Origin: Flavobacterium sp.
GTDB lineage: Bacteria > Bacteroidota > Bacteroidia > Flavobacteriales > Flavobacteriaceae
NCBI RefSeq assembly: GCF_027533505.1
Contig: NZ_JAPZUB010000004.1
Location: forward strand, 45,690-109,689
Length of the DNA stretch: 64,000 nt
Direction: 5' to 3'
Shown: in pieces, positions 36,187 to 45,174 of the stretch
Layout: each line of letters starts with the position of its first letter
Position numbering within the stretch: the first letter of the stretch is position 1
Made by a program: the position numbers and the translations under genes
The notes under the pieces: generated by a model
The model's database searches: none
Seen by the model: only the letters and a program-made list of their open reading frames with translations
What the model was told of the DNA's origin: nothing

Positions 36187-36194
36187 TATTTTTG
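36187..36194 (+). promoter_or_regulatory. Probable -7 element
   Basis: TATTTTTG, 46 nt before the chosen ATG at 36241. An alternative ATG at 36175 lies upstream of this box, which argues against that start. Confidence 0.5.
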
Positions 36195-36240
36195 TGTACG
36201 AAAAGAGGTTATTTTTCGTTTCATACCTAAACCGTTACTT

Positions 36241-36954
36241 ATGCGTTACCTTCTCCTTTTTTGTTTTTGTGTACAATGGGTGTTTTCCCAATCCATTAAC
36301 CAGTTGGATGCACAAGGAAAGAAACATGGAATTTGGAAAGGAACCTATGCCGATACGGGGCGCCCGCGCTATGAAGGAACCTTTGAGCATGGTAAAGAGG
36401 TGGGTACTTTTCGCTTTTTTGACAACACAAAGGAGGGTGCGGTGATCGCTACTCGCGAGTTCAATCCCAAAGACAATTCTTGTTACACTATAGTATATAC
36501 CCCCAAAGGTAATAAAGTAAGTGAAGGTAAATTGGTCAATCGCTTGGAAGAAGGCGAATGGAAATTTTACCATGAAGATTCGCCACAAATCATGACATTA
36601 GAATTCTATGTAAAAGGCAAATTAAATGGTACGCGTAAAGTTTTTTACAAAAGCGGTGCGCTGGCTGAGGAATGTGGTTACAAAAACGGACTTCGCGAGG
36701 GAGTGTACCGCAAAATTACCGAACAAGGATTGGTGCTGGAGGAGAGTAATTACAAAAATGGAGAATACGACGGCCCCGCAGTGTTTCGCACCGCTGAAAA
36801 CAAAATAGCTGCCCGAGGAACTTTTGTCAAAGGCAAAAAAGAAGGCATCTGGGAAGTTTTGGAAAAAGGCAAACTGGTCAAAAAAGATATGGGTAAACAA
36901 AAAGTTCGCAAATTTGTCAAAAAACCCATCACCCGAGAAGAGGATCGGGAATAA
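36241..36954 (+). CDS. Secreted MORN-like repeat protein (YwqK-like)
   Basis: The 237-residue product has a signal peptide (RYLLLFCFCVQWVFSQ). Its body is repeats of the type G.K.G.W..Y...G.....Y.NG (for example GKKHGIWKGTYADTG, NRLEEGEWKFYHED, KGKLNGTRKVFYKSG and KNGLREGVYRKI). Such MORN/YwqK repeats are common in secreted Bacteroidetes proteins and their function is unresolved. The C-terminus is very basic (KQKVRKFVKKP). The start at 36241 is supported by the signal peptide and the promoter box. Confidence 0.8.
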   Translation: MRYLLLFCFCVQWVFSQSINQLDAQGKKHGIWKGTYADTGRPRYEGTFEHGKEVGTFRFFDNTKEGAVIATREFNPKDNSCYTIVYTPKGNKVSEGKLVNRLEEGEWKFYHEDSPQIMTLEFYVKGKLNGTRKVFYKSGALAEECGYKNGLREGVYRKITEQGLVLEESNYKNGEYDGPAVFRTAENKIAARGTFVKGKKEGIWEVLEKGKLVKKDMGKQKVRKFVKKPITREEDRE

Positions 36955-36959
36955 GATTT

Positions 36960-37140
36960 CTAAATTTCAAATTTCAAAATCCTCCTGAAGTTTCGGGGAC
37001 CAAATTTCAATTTCTTTTTTTTAGGCTTTCCCTCGGGTCGGGCCATCCACTTCACGTCCGCGTTCCGTCACAATCCGCTGTGAACTTTACACTTCAGTAG
37101 TCAGGTCTCTAAGAAAAACTGCTCCCTCACGGATCCTTCG
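36960..37140. repeat. Intergenic repeat-rich segment
   Basis: Opens with AAATTTC repeated in 7-bp register (36963-36977) and includes CCTGAAGTTTCGGGG, similar to the CCCGAAGTTTCGGG hairpin word at 47541. The part CCCTCGGGTCGGGCCATCC (37029-37047) resembles CCCTCGGGGTCAGGCTATCC at 46499. No gene is visible. Confidence 0.45.
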
Positions 37141-37160
37141 TAATTCATAACTTTTTCCGT

Positions 37161-37168
37161 TACCTTTG
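37161..37168 (+). promoter_or_regulatory. Probable -7 element of mnmA
   Basis: TACCTTTG fits TAnnTTTG and lies 16 nt before the chosen ATG at 37184. It overlaps an alternative upstream start, which argues for the later ATG. Confidence 0.55.
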
Positions 37169-37183
37169 CAAAAAAAAACTGTT

Positions 37184-38374
37184 ATGAAACGTGTGGTAGT
37201 GGGTTTGTCGGGAGGCGTCGATTCCAGCGTAGCCGCTTACGTATTGAAAGAACAAGGGTATGACGTCATTGGTCTCTTTATGAAAAATTGGCACGATGAC
37301 TCCGTGACCATTTCCAACGAATGCCCTTGGTTGGAAGATAGTAACGATGCCTTATTGGTCGCTGAAAAACTGGGTATTCCCTTTCAAACCGTTGATCTCA
37401 GTGCCGAGTATAAAGAGCGTATTGTGAACTATATGTTCAACGAATACGAAAACGGACGCACCCCCAATCCCGATGTTTTGTGTAATCGTGAAATCAAGTT
37501 CGACGTCTTTATGCGCATTGCTCTTGATTTGGGCGCCGACTTTGTCGCTACGGGTCATTATTGCCGCAAAGCCACTGTCGAAATTGACGGCAAAGAAGTA
37601 CATCAATTGTTGGCAGGAGTCGATGGAAACAAAGACCAGTCGTATTTTCTCTGTCAACTTTCGCAAGCCCAATTAGCCAAGGCGTTGTTTCCTATAGGCG
37701 ATTTGACCAAACCCGAGGTGCGTGAAATTGCCACAAAAATGGACTTAGTAACCGCCAAGAAAAAGGATTCGCAAGGCTTATGTTTTATTGGGAAAGTGCG
37801 TTTGCCCGAATTTTTACAACAACAATTACAACCCAAGGAAGGAATTATAATTGAAATTCCAGCCAATGAGCCTTGTTACCAACAAACCCTTCCCGAAGGT
37901 ATAACGCTGGAAAGGTCATTGCAGTTACAAGCCCAACCGTTTGCGTACACTGCTGATCAAGGCAAAAAAGTGGGACAACACCATGGCGCGCATTATTTTA
38001 CCATCGGGCAACGCAAAGGTTTGAATGTTGGTGGTACAGCCGAGCCTTTATTTATTATCGCCACCGATGTGAAAGAAAACATCATTTACACAGGTCAAGG
38101 ACAGCATCACCCCGGTTTGTTTCGTCAAGCACTTCACATTCAACCTCATGAGATCCATTGGATTCGTGAGGATTTGTCACTCAATAACGGAGAATCAATG
38201 CCTGTTGAAGTCCGAATTCGCTACCGTCAGCCTTTACAAAAAGCAACCCTTTATCAATTTGAATCGGGGTTATACATTGCCTTTGAAGCCCCACAATCCG
38301 CCATAACCCAAGGTCAGTTTGCTGCTTGGTACTGTGGTGAGGAATTGCTGGGTTCAGGGGTAATTTCTTCTTAA
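37184..38374 (+). CDS. mnmA: tRNA 2-thiouridylase MnmA
   Basis: MnmA thiolates U34 of Lys, Glu and Gln tRNAs. The 396-residue product has the PP-loop [17 protein letters not shown] at the N-terminus, [15 protein letters not shown] with the first active-site cysteine, the second cysteine in [13 protein letters not shown], and the YTIGQR-like motif [15 protein letters not shown] in the middle domain. Length is slightly above E. coli MnmA but normal for Bacteroidetes. Confidence 0.96.
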   Translation: MKRVVVGLSGGVDSSVAAYVLKEQGYDVIGLFMKNWHDDSVTISNECPWLEDSNDALLVAEKLGIPFQTVDLSAEYKERIVNYMFNEYENGRTPNPDVLCNREIKFDVFMRIALDLGADFVATGHYCRKATVEIDGKEVHQLLAGVDGNKDQSYFLCQLSQAQLAKALFPIGDLTKPEVREIATKMDLVTAKKKDSQGLCFIGKVRLPEFLQQQLQPKEGIIIEIPANEPCYQQTLPEGITLERSLQLQAQPFAYTADQGKKVGQHHGAHYFTIGQRKGLNVGGTAEPLFIIATDVKENIIYTGQGQHHPGLFRQALHIQPHEIHWIREDLSLNNGESMPVEVRIRYRQPLQKATLYQFESGLYIAFEAPQSAITQGQFAAWYCGEELLGSGVISS

Positions 38375-38402
38375 ATTAACATTCGTCCCGCACAATTATT
38401 TG

Positions 38403-38410
38403 TATTTTTG
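38403..38410 (+). promoter_or_regulatory. Probable -7 element of the subtilase gene
   Basis: TATTTTTG lies 19 nt before the chosen ATG at 38430, overlapping a longer open frame that is therefore unlikely. Confidence 0.5.
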
Positions 38411-38429
38411 GTTCCAAAGCCAAATTGCT

Positions 38430-40028
38430 ATGCGAAACCTATTCCTACTTCTATTTTGGGTCTCTGCGTTGGGGTGGGCACAAGAGGATGCACGGGTATA
38501 TTTTGCCGATAAGCCCAATGCCCAAGCCTATTTTGATGCACCCTTAACTATGTTGACCCAGCGCGCATTGGACCGAAGAATTCAACAAAATATTCCGTTG
38601 TCACTGGATGATGTTCCTGTTGAAAGCACCTACATTCAGGCTATTTCCAATGTGCCTGGAATCACCTACAAAGCCCAATCCAAATGGATGAATTGCATCC
38701 ATGTTCGGGGTTCAGTAGCCGCGATTCAAGGGTTGATGTCTTTCCCTTTTGTGGAGCGTATTGTTTTTGCCAATCCGCAACTTAATGCCAAAAGTACTTC
38801 ACAAGCGCCCACCGTGCAGCCCAAATCAATGGCGTTGCAAACTACTTATTCCTATGGAAATGCCCAAAACCAAGTCACCATGCTGAACACGCATTTGTTG
38901 CATCAACAAAATCATGCTGGCGCGGGGAAAATCATTGCCGTATTGGATTCCGGTTTTCAAGGGGTCGATACCGCACCGCCTTTTCAATCATTATTTAGTC
39001 AAAATCGCTATCTGGGCGGTTATAGTTATGTATCCCAATCGACCAACGTCTTTGATTTGCACAACCACGGAACCTTAGTTCTTTCTTCAATGGCAGCCGT
39101 TACCGATGGGACTTTAGTGGGTACAGCCCCCACAGCAAGTTATTATCTGTTTATCACCGAAGACGTCATGGAGGAGAATCCCGTAGAAGAAAGTTATTGG
39201 GTGCAAGCCGCCGAAGAAGCCGATCGTTTAGGCTGTGATATCATCAGCAGTTCGTTAGGCTACTATGGCTACGATAATCCCGCTTACAGTTATAGTTACA
39301 GCAACCTTACAGGCAATCAAGCCTTTGCGTCCCAAGGAGCTAATAAAGCTTTTTCCAAAGGAATGGTAGTCGTGGTAAGTGCAGGTAATTCGGGGAATTC
39401 CACGGCTCCCTATGTCGCTGTTCCCGCTGAAGCAACGCATGCTTTGGCCATTGGTGCTGTGGACTCAATGGAGTTTCGCGCCAGTTTTAGTTCGATAGGT
39501 CCTACTTTTGATGGCCGTGTAAAACCCGACTTGATGGCTCGAGGCGTAGGTGCCGCAGTGTGTACGCCCCAAGGTGATTTTACCTATGTAAGTGGCACCT
39601 CTTTATCTTGTCCTATTATTTCGGGATCGATTGCTTGTTTTTGGGCCGCAGCGCCTCAATTGACCAACCAGCAAGTGGTGGACTTGGTGAAGCAATCTGC
39701 CGATCGATTTACAAATCCTACGATGGAATACGGTTATGGTGTGCCTGACTTTGCAGCGGCCTTGTCCAACGCCTTGTCGGTGACTTCATTCTCAACGCCC
39801 GCAATAAAAGTATACCCCAATCCATTTGACGATTTTGTTACGTTCCATGGGGATTTTTCAGAACCCATGACGCTAAGAGTCTATAATGCAATGGGGCAGT
39901 TGGTGCGTGAATCGCGTCTCACTTCAGCATTACCTTATGTTTCCATGGGTGAATTTCCATCGGGTTGGTATACATACACGCTTTTCAGTACTACCCGATC
40001 TTTTTCGGGGAAACTTATCAAATCCTAA
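38430..40028 (+). CDS. Subtilisin-like (S8) serine protease with type IX secretion C-domain
   Basis: The 532-residue preproprotein has a signal peptide (RNLFLLLFWVSALGWAQ), an inhibitor-like propeptide (about 20-125) and the S8 domain with the catalytic triad D173 (IIAVLDSGFQG), H213 (DLHNHGTLVLSS) and S391 (YVSGTSLSCP), plus the oxyanion Asn in VVSAGNSGNS. The last 75 residues (IKVYPNPFDDFVTFHG, then LRVYNAMGQLV and FPSGWYTYTLF) are a type A T9SS sorting domain. The protein is therefore probably exported through the Por system and anchored or released at the surface. The nitronate monooxygenase-like gene begins 11 nt after its stop. Confidence 0.93.
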   Translation: MRNLFLLLFWVSALGWAQEDARVYFADKPNAQAYFDAPLTMLTQRALDRRIQQNIPLSLDDVPVESTYIQAISNVPGITYKAQSKWMNCIHVRGSVAAIQGLMSFPFVERIVFANPQLNAKSTSQAPTVQPKSMALQTTYSYGNAQNQVTMLNTHLLHQQNHAGAGKIIAVLDSGFQGVDTAPPFQSLFSQNRYLGGYSYVSQSTNVFDLHNHGTLVLSSMAAVTDGTLVGTAPTASYYLFITEDVMEENPVEESYWVQAAEEADRLGCDIISSSLGYYGYDNPAYSYSYSNLTGNQAFASQGANKAFSKGMVVVVSAGNSGNSTAPYVAVPAEATHALAIGAVDSMEFRASFSSIGPTFDGRVKPDLMARGVGAAVCTPQGDFTYVSGTSLSCPIISGSIACFWAAAPQLTNQQVVDLVKQSADRFTNPTMEYGYGVPDFAAALSNALSVTSFSTPAIKVYPNPFDDFVTFHGDFSEPMTLRVYNAMGQLVRESRLTSALPYVSMGEFPSGWYTYTLFSTTRSFSGKLIKS

Positions 40029-40039
40029 CTAATTTTTTA

Positions 40040-40978
40040 ATGAATCGCATTACCCAACTTTTTAACATAAACTACCCCATTATTCAAGGGGGAATGATTT
40101 GGAATTCAGGCTACAAATTGGCCAGTGCTGTAAGTAATGCCGGTGGACTGGGACTCATCGGAGCGGGTTCGATGTACCCTGACGTATTACGAACCCATAT
40201 TCAAAAATGCAAACAAGCTACCAATCGCCCTTTTGGGGTCAACGTTCCTTTACTATACCCCAATATTGAAGAGATCATGCAAATCATCGTCGAGGAAGGG
40301 GTGAAAATCGTTTTTACTTCGGCTGGGAACCCCAAAACGTGGACTGCATTTTTAAAAGAACACGGTATTACGGTGGTGCATGTGGTGAGCAGTTCCAAAT
40401 TTGCTCTCAAAGCCCAAGAAGCGGGGGTCGATGCTATTGTAGCAGAAGGGTTTGAAGCAGGGGGACATAACGGTCGCGAGGAGACTACTACGTTTACTTT
40501 GATTCCTATGGTACGGGCACAACTCACACTCCCATTAATAGCCGCGGGCGGGATAGCCACGGGAAGGGGCATGTTGGCGGCCATGACCTTAGGTGCCGAT
40601 GGGGTACAAATGGGCAGTCGATTTGTCGCCTCCGTTGAAAGTTCGGCGCATGATGCCTTTAAGCAAACCGTTATTGAATCGCAAGAAGGCGATACCGTAC
40701 TGACCTTAAAAGAATTGGCCCCAGTTCGTTTGTTAAAAAATAAATTTTATACCGATTTGCAAGCCTTGTACAAACAATGTCCCTCAGAGGAGGAATTAAA
40801 AACGTTGTTGGGAAGAGCACGCGCCAAACGCGGGATGTTTGAAGGCGATTTGGTGGAAGGCGAATTGGAAATTGGACAAATCGCAGGGTTGCTCAACGAG
40901 ATCAAACCCGTAGCTGAAATTATTGACGAAATCATCCGCGATTTTAAGGCGGCACAACAAGAACGCATACATTTTTAA
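40040..40978 (+). CDS. Nitronate monooxygenase / FabK-like flavoprotein
   Basis: The 312-residue FMN enzyme of the 2-nitropropane dioxygenase family starts MNRITQLFNINYPIIQGGM. It shows SNAGGLGLIGAGSM, EGFEAGGHNG and the phosphate-binding LIAAGGIATGRGMLAAMTLG and ADGVQMGSRF motifs. Members oxidise nitronates or act as enoyl-ACP reductase FabK; these motifs fit both, and I do not decide. A longer open frame upstream overlaps the subtilase gene and is rejected. Confidence 0.88.
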   Translation: MNRITQLFNINYPIIQGGMIWNSGYKLASAVSNAGGLGLIGAGSMYPDVLRTHIQKCKQATNRPFGVNVPLLYPNIEEIMQIIVEEGVKIVFTSAGNPKTWTAFLKEHGITVVHVVSSSKFALKAQEAGVDAIVAEGFEAGGHNGREETTTFTLIPMVRAQLTLPLIAAGGIATGRGMLAAMTLGADGVQMGSRFVASVESSAHDAFKQTVIESQEGDTVLTLKELAPVRLLKNKFYTDLQALYKQCPSEEELKTLLGRARAKRGMFEGDLVEGELEIGQIAGLLNEIKPVAEIIDEIIRDFKAAQQERIHF

Positions 40979-40981
40979 CCG

Positions 40982-42589
40982 ATGAAAAAATACATCGCTA
41001 TCCTTTTCGGGATTTTTGGACCCCTTCATGCTCAAGAGCGCCCAAAGTTGGTTGTCGGTATCGTGGTCGATCAAATGCGCATGGAGTATTTATACCGATT
41101 TCACAATGATTTTACCGAAACAGGTTTCAAACGCTTGATGCGCCAAGGATACACCTTCCACAATGCCCATTTCAACTATATGCCCACCTATACCGCTCCG
41201 GGGCATGCAAGTGTGTATACGGGTACTACGCCGTCCGTTCACGGTATTGTTAGCAACGAATGGTTTAGTCGCAGCACAGGGAAAGAGCGCTACTGTACCG
41301 ATGATGCGTCGGTTACCCCTTTGGGTGAAGGCGCTGGAAAAGAAGGGTTGATGTCGCCCAAAAATTTAAAAGCCACTACCATTACCGATGAATTGCGAAT
41401 GGCGACCCAATTTCAAGGAAAAGTTATCGGACTCAGTATCAAAGATCGCGGGGCAATTTTACCGGCGGGTCATTTTGCCAATTGGGCGTTTTGGTACAAT
41501 AAATCGGGACAGTTTATTTCGAGTTCGTTTTACGGGGCACAACTTCCCAATTGGGTTACGGCATTTAATGCGCAAAAAGGCTATATGAAGTACCTTAATG
41601 AAGGTTGGAAACTGTACAAAGCCCCCGAAGTATATAACGAAAGTGATCCGGACGATTCCCCCTATGAAGGTAAATTGTATGGGGTAGACAAGCCCGTTTT
41701 TCCATATGATTTGAAGGCAATGTATGAAAAAAATGACGCCGGTGTCTTGCGTGCTACGCCGTTTGGCAATGATTACTTGGCTGAATTTGCCAAAAAGGCC
41801 ATCGAAAATGAAGGCTTAGGGAAAGATGCCATTACCGATTTTCTCGCCCTTAGTTTTTCGTCCACCGATTATGTAGGTCATATTATGGGGGCTCGTTCCA
41901 TGGAATTGCAAGATACTTATTTGCGCTTGGACCAAACAATTTCTGATTTTTTGGATTTTTTAGATAAAACGGTAGGTAAAAATCAATACCTGGTATTCCT
42001 TACAGCCGATCATGCTTGTGCCGAAAATGCAGTTTTTTTACGAAATAAGCAGTACGCAGTTACGAATTTGGATTATAAAGCCATCGGTGCGGGTCTGAAA
42101 GCGTTTTCCCAAGAAACTTTTGGTGATAATTTTGTGTTAAATTACTCCAATTTTAATGTGTATTTGGATGAGGCTAAAATTCGAGAAAAAGCCTTGGATT
42201 ATGCCACGGTAGAAGCGAAGTTTATGACTTACTTGCAGAAGCAACCGCATGTCAAAGCCGTATTTAATCAGCAAGATATTCAAGTAGCCTGTGAAGGCGA
42301 TTATTACAAAATGATGATTGCGCGTGGCTATGATGCCAGGGAAAACGGTCAAATAGTGGTTTTGGATGAGCCTGGATTTATTGAATACGGTCCCACGGGA
42401 ACTTCGCACGGTACCCCTTATGCCTATGACACCCATGTACCATTGCTGTTTTTCGGGTGGAAAATTCCGCAAGGGCAGAGTTACGAAAAACGATACATTA
42501 CACAAATAGCACCTACCTTGAGTCAGAAGTTGCAAATCACCTTTCCCAACGGATCCAGTTGTGACGTATTACCCGAGCTTTTTCGCTAG
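40982..42589 (+). CDS. PafA-type alkaline phosphatase
   Basis: The 535-residue secreted phosphatase of the nucleotide pyrophosphatase/phosphodiesterase superfamily has a signal peptide ending in PLHAQ. Metal and catalytic motifs are VVGIVVDQMRMEYL (D30), the nucleophile T71 in MPTYTAPGHASVYTG, SSTDYVGHIMG, FLTADHACAEN and HGTPYAYDTHVPLLFFG. This is the PafA family described in Elizabethkingia and Flavobacterium, phosphate-irrepressible monoesterases that release phosphate from organic compounds. It follows the flavoprotein gene by 3 nt. Confidence 0.93.
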   Translation: MKKYIAILFGIFGPLHAQERPKLVVGIVVDQMRMEYLYRFHNDFTETGFKRLMRQGYTFHNAHFNYMPTYTAPGHASVYTGTTPSVHGIVSNEWFSRSTGKERYCTDDASVTPLGEGAGKEGLMSPKNLKATTITDELRMATQFQGKVIGLSIKDRGAILPAGHFANWAFWYNKSGQFISSSFYGAQLPNWVTAFNAQKGYMKYLNEGWKLYKAPEVYNESDPDDSPYEGKLYGVDKPVFPYDLKAMYEKNDAGVLRATPFGNDYLAEFAKKAIENEGLGKDAITDFLALSFSSTDYVGHIMGARSMELQDTYLRLDQTISDFLDFLDKTVGKNQYLVFLTADHACAENAVFLRNKQYAVTNLDYKAIGAGLKAFSQETFGDNFVLNYSNFNVYLDEAKIREKALDYATVEAKFMTYLQKQPHVKAVFNQQDIQVACEGDYYKMMIARGYDARENGQIVVLDEPGFIEYGPTGTSHGTPYAYDTHVPLLFFGWKIPQGQSYEKRYITQIAPTLSQKLQITFPNGSSCDVLPELFR

Positions 42590-42614
42590 TCATAAATTGA
42601 TGTTAAACGAATAT

Positions 42615-42642
42615 AAGTCCTTTATCCAAAGGGCTTTTTTTT
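42615..42642 (+). terminator. Terminator after the phosphatase gene
   Basis: AAGTCCTTT / AAAGGGCTT (one G-U pair) with a 4-nt loop and a T tract. Confidence 0.8.
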
Positions 42643-42666
42643 GTATTTTGGGTCAAAAGTAATTCT

Positions 42667-43575
42667 ATGAAAGTATTGATAAAAAATCTTTACCACGAGA
42701 GCGCACGAATCAAAGAGTTGGTTTTTCAGCGGTATGTGAAAGACGTTATTTTAATTTCAATTGGCGTCACCATGGCGACAATAGGCTTAAAGCAATTTTT
42801 ATTGCCCAACGACTTTTTGGATGGGGGCGCTATGGGGTTGTCCCTACTTTCAGAACGAATTACGGGTATTGAATTGTCAGTCTTAATTGTACTTATCAAT
42901 TTACCTTTTATACTTTTAGGTGCACGACAAATTTCTTGGGAGTTTGCGATTAAAAGTATCCTGGCAATTTTAGCCCTTTCCCTCCTTGTTCATTTTGTTG
43001 ATTTCAAAATTTTAACGACGGATAAATTACTTATTTCAGTATTTGGCGGCTTCTTCTTGGGCGCTGGCATTGGATTCACCATTCGTGGAGGTGCAGTGAT
43101 TGATGGCACCGAGGTTATGGCCATTTATATGAGTAAAAAAACAAGTCTCACGGTGGGTGACTTCATCTCGATTTTTAATGTATTTTTATTTGCTTTCGCT
43201 GCTTTTTTGTTTACCGTAGAAACGGCGATGTATAGTATGCTAACGTACTTTGCAGCTTCCAAAACGGTTGATTTTATCATCAATGGTATAGAAGAGTATA
43301 TCGGAGTAACCGTAGTGTCAAGTAAACCCATAGAAATTAAGCAAGCCATTATCGACAATCTTCATCATGGGGTGACCGTATACAATACCGAGAGTGGCTA
43401 CGGAAAAGGAGGCTTAGATCCCCATAAAAATAAAGTGATTTACTGCGTCGTTACCCGTTTGGAGGTGACGAAACTGATTTTAGAAATTCAAAAGGTGGAT
43501 GAAGGCGCTTTCATCGTGCAGCACGCCATCAAAGATACCAAAGGCGGAATGATCAAAAAACGTCCGTTGCATTAA
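42667..43575 (+). CDS. YitT family membrane protein
   Basis: The 302-residue protein has five to six membrane helices (first at about 28-50), the family motif FLDGGAMGLSLLSERITG and IRGGAVIDGTEVMAIYMSKK, and a C-terminal soluble DUF2179 domain (GVTVYNTESGYGKGGLDPHK, KVIYCVVTRLEV). YitT proteins are widespread and their transported substrate is unknown. It shares a bidirectional terminator with lysA. Confidence 0.9.
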   Translation: MKVLIKNLYHESARIKELVFQRYVKDVILISIGVTMATIGLKQFLLPNDFLDGGAMGLSLLSERITGIELSVLIVLINLPFILLGARQISWEFAIKSILAILALSLLVHFVDFKILTTDKLLISVFGGFFLGAGIGFTIRGGAVIDGTEVMAIYMSKKTSLTVGDFISIFNVFLFAFAAFLFTVETAMYSMLTYFAASKTVDFIINGIEEYIGVTVVSSKPIEIKQAIIDNLHHGVTVYNTESGYGKGGLDPHKNKVIYCVVTRLEVTKLILEIQKVDEGAFIVQHAIKDTKGGMIKKRPLH

Positions 43576-43580
43576 AACAA

Positions 43581-43610
43581 AAAGGCTGTCCGTTACGACA
43601 GCCTTTATTT
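43581..43610. terminator. Bidirectional terminator between YitT and lysA genes
   Basis: A perfect 10-bp stem AAAGGCTGTC / GACAGCCTTT with a 6-nt loop, with T-rich sequence on the right and A-rich sequence on the left, so it can act in both directions. Confidence 0.85.
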
Positions 43611-44816
43611 TTATAAATCCAATAGAATTTGATTTTGGAGTAAATCTTCAAAGGTTTCCCGTTCCCGAATCAAGTGCCCTTGACCGTCTTTCCACAAAAC
43701 TTCGGCAGGTTTGAAACGCGAATTATAGTTGGAAGCCATCGAAAAACAATACGCTCCCGCATTTTTAAAACACAACACATCGCCTTCGTTGATTTCGGCA
43801 ATGCGGCGGTTATTGGCAAACGTGTCGGTTTCACAGATATAACCTACCACCGTGTAAAATCGTTCCTTGCCTTTGGGGTTGGAAATGTTTTCGATGCTGT
43901 GAGACGAACCGTATAACATAGGGCGAATCAAGTGGTTGAACCCCGTATCGATACCAGCAAAAACAGTCGAAGTGGTTTGTTTTACGACATTCACTTTGGC
44001 CAAAAAATGCCCCGCTTCACTAACCAAGAATTTTCCCGGTTCAAAAGCCAAGGTCAATGGTTTACCATATTCTTTTTCAAAAGCCAAAAACCGTTTGGTC
44101 AATTTTTTACCCAATTCCTCAATGTTGGTTTCAATGTCGCCTTTTTTGTAAGGGACTTTGAATCCAGAGCCGAAATCGAGGAACTCCAAGTTTTTGAATT
44201 GTTTGGCTGTATCAAAAAGAATTTCAGCAGCATACAAGAATACCTCGATATCCAAAATATCCGACCCCGTGTGCATGTGGATCCCGTTGATCGTCATGCC
44301 TGTGTTTTCAACGATGCGCAAAATATGCGGCACTTGGTAAATCGAAATTCCAAATTTACTATCAATATGTCCCACAGAAATATTCTCATTCCCTCCGGCC
44401 ATCACATGCGGATTGATGCGGATACATACCGGAATTTTCGGATGCTTAGTACCAAAATGTTCCAAAACCGATAAATTATCGATGTTGATTTGCACTCCCA
44501 AAGTGGCCGCTTGTTCGAGTTCCTCAAACGAAACACCATTTGGCGTGAAGATAATGCTATCGGGTGTGAATCCTGCATGAAGACCGAGTTGCACTTCTTG
44601 AATCGAAACGGTATCCAATCCGGACCCCATCTTTCGGAACAGCTTCAAAATTGAAATGTTTGACAAGGCCTTCATCGCATAGTTGATACGTAACGATTCC
44701 ACCTTGGAAAAGGCGTGGGTAAGGCGTTGGTACTGGTGTTCAATTTTGGCGGCATCATATACATACAGCGGACAGCCGTAGGTTTGAGCCAATGCGAGTA
44801 ACTCTGTGGTTTGCAT
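43611..44816 (-). CDS. lysA: Diaminopimelate decarboxylase
   Basis: LysA makes L-lysine from meso-diaminopimelate. The 401-residue PLP enzyme has a group IV decarboxylase barrel with the PLP lysine in INYAMKALSN, the HMHTGSD motif, the glycine-rich GSGFKVPYKKGD, LTLAFEPGKFLVSEAG, and the C-terminal CETDTFANNR and GAYCFSMASNYNSR motifs. I took ATG 44816; an ATG three codons upstream (44825) is an equal alternative. The region upstream holds a dispersed repeat, then the divergent sucC gene. Confidence 0.94.
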   Translation of the reverse strand: MQTTELLALAQTYGCPLYVYDAAKIEHQYQRLTHAFSKVESLRINYAMKALSNISILKLFRKMGSGLDTVSIQEVQLGLHAGFTPDSIIFTPNGVSFEELEQAATLGVQINIDNLSVLEHFGTKHPKIPVCIRINPHVMAGGNENISVGHIDSKFGISIYQVPHILRIVENTGMTINGIHMHTGSDILDIEVFLYAAEILFDTAKQFKNLEFLDFGSGFKVPYKKGDIETNIEELGKKLTKRFLAFEKEYGKPLTLAFEPGKFLVSEAGHFLAKVNVVKQTTSTVFAGIDTGFNHLIRPMLYGSSHSIENISNPKGKERFYTVVGYICETDTFANNRRIAEINEGDVLCFKNAGAYCFSMASNYNSRFKPAEVLWKDGQGHLIRERETFEDLLQNQILLDL

Positions 44817-44944
44817 GCTGTTCAAAAAAATAGATTTAAATTATACTCCACAAAGATACCGTAATCCTCACGGGAAGTCAAGTGCAGTAAGGATTTATGG
44901 GAATTTTTTAACAAAGGATAGGCTGGATTGGGAAAACGATTTTT

Positions 44945-45062
44945 TTTTAGCCCCGACCTGCCTACCGGCAGGCAGGTTGAGCCGAGATCCTATTTTTTTT
45001 GGCTTTTAGGACGTTGTGATTGGGCCAAAAAAATAGATAAAAGCGAAAGCGGGAATAGCTCC
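44945..45062. repeat. Dispersed hairpin-bearing intergenic repeat, copy 2
   Basis: Begins TTTAGCCCCGA and ends GAAAGCGGGAATAGCTCC. Inside are an 8-bp hairpin ACCTGCCT-ACCGGC-AGGCAGGT (44956-44977) and a longer one, CTATTTTTTTTGGC pairing with GCCAAAAAAATAG (about 44990-45034). It fills most of the 358-nt gap between lysA and sucC; no gene is visible in that gap. Confidence 0.7.
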
Positions 45063-45114
45063 AAAAAACTTACTAAATTAGTATACATTTCTTTTTTGTT
45101 TGGGGCGATTTCTT

Positions 45115-45122
45115 TACATTTG
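45115..45122 (+). promoter_or_regulatory. Probable -7 element of sucC
   Basis: TACATTTG fits TAnnTTTG, with TTTG at 45095-45098 as a possible -33 box 16 nt upstream. The ATG is at 45175. Confidence 0.6.
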
Positions 45123-45174
45123 TGGCACTTAATTTCGGACGCTGTCCGAGCGCAACTAAACTTATTACAGTACT

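Noticed and set aside
39965..40039. N-terminal extension of the nitronate monooxygenase-like protein
   Set aside because: It overlaps the T9SS domain of the subtilase gene; family members start at MNRITQLF.
43932..44474. 180-codon forward open frame opposite lysA
   Set aside because: Antisense shadow; lysA motifs are intact on the other strand.
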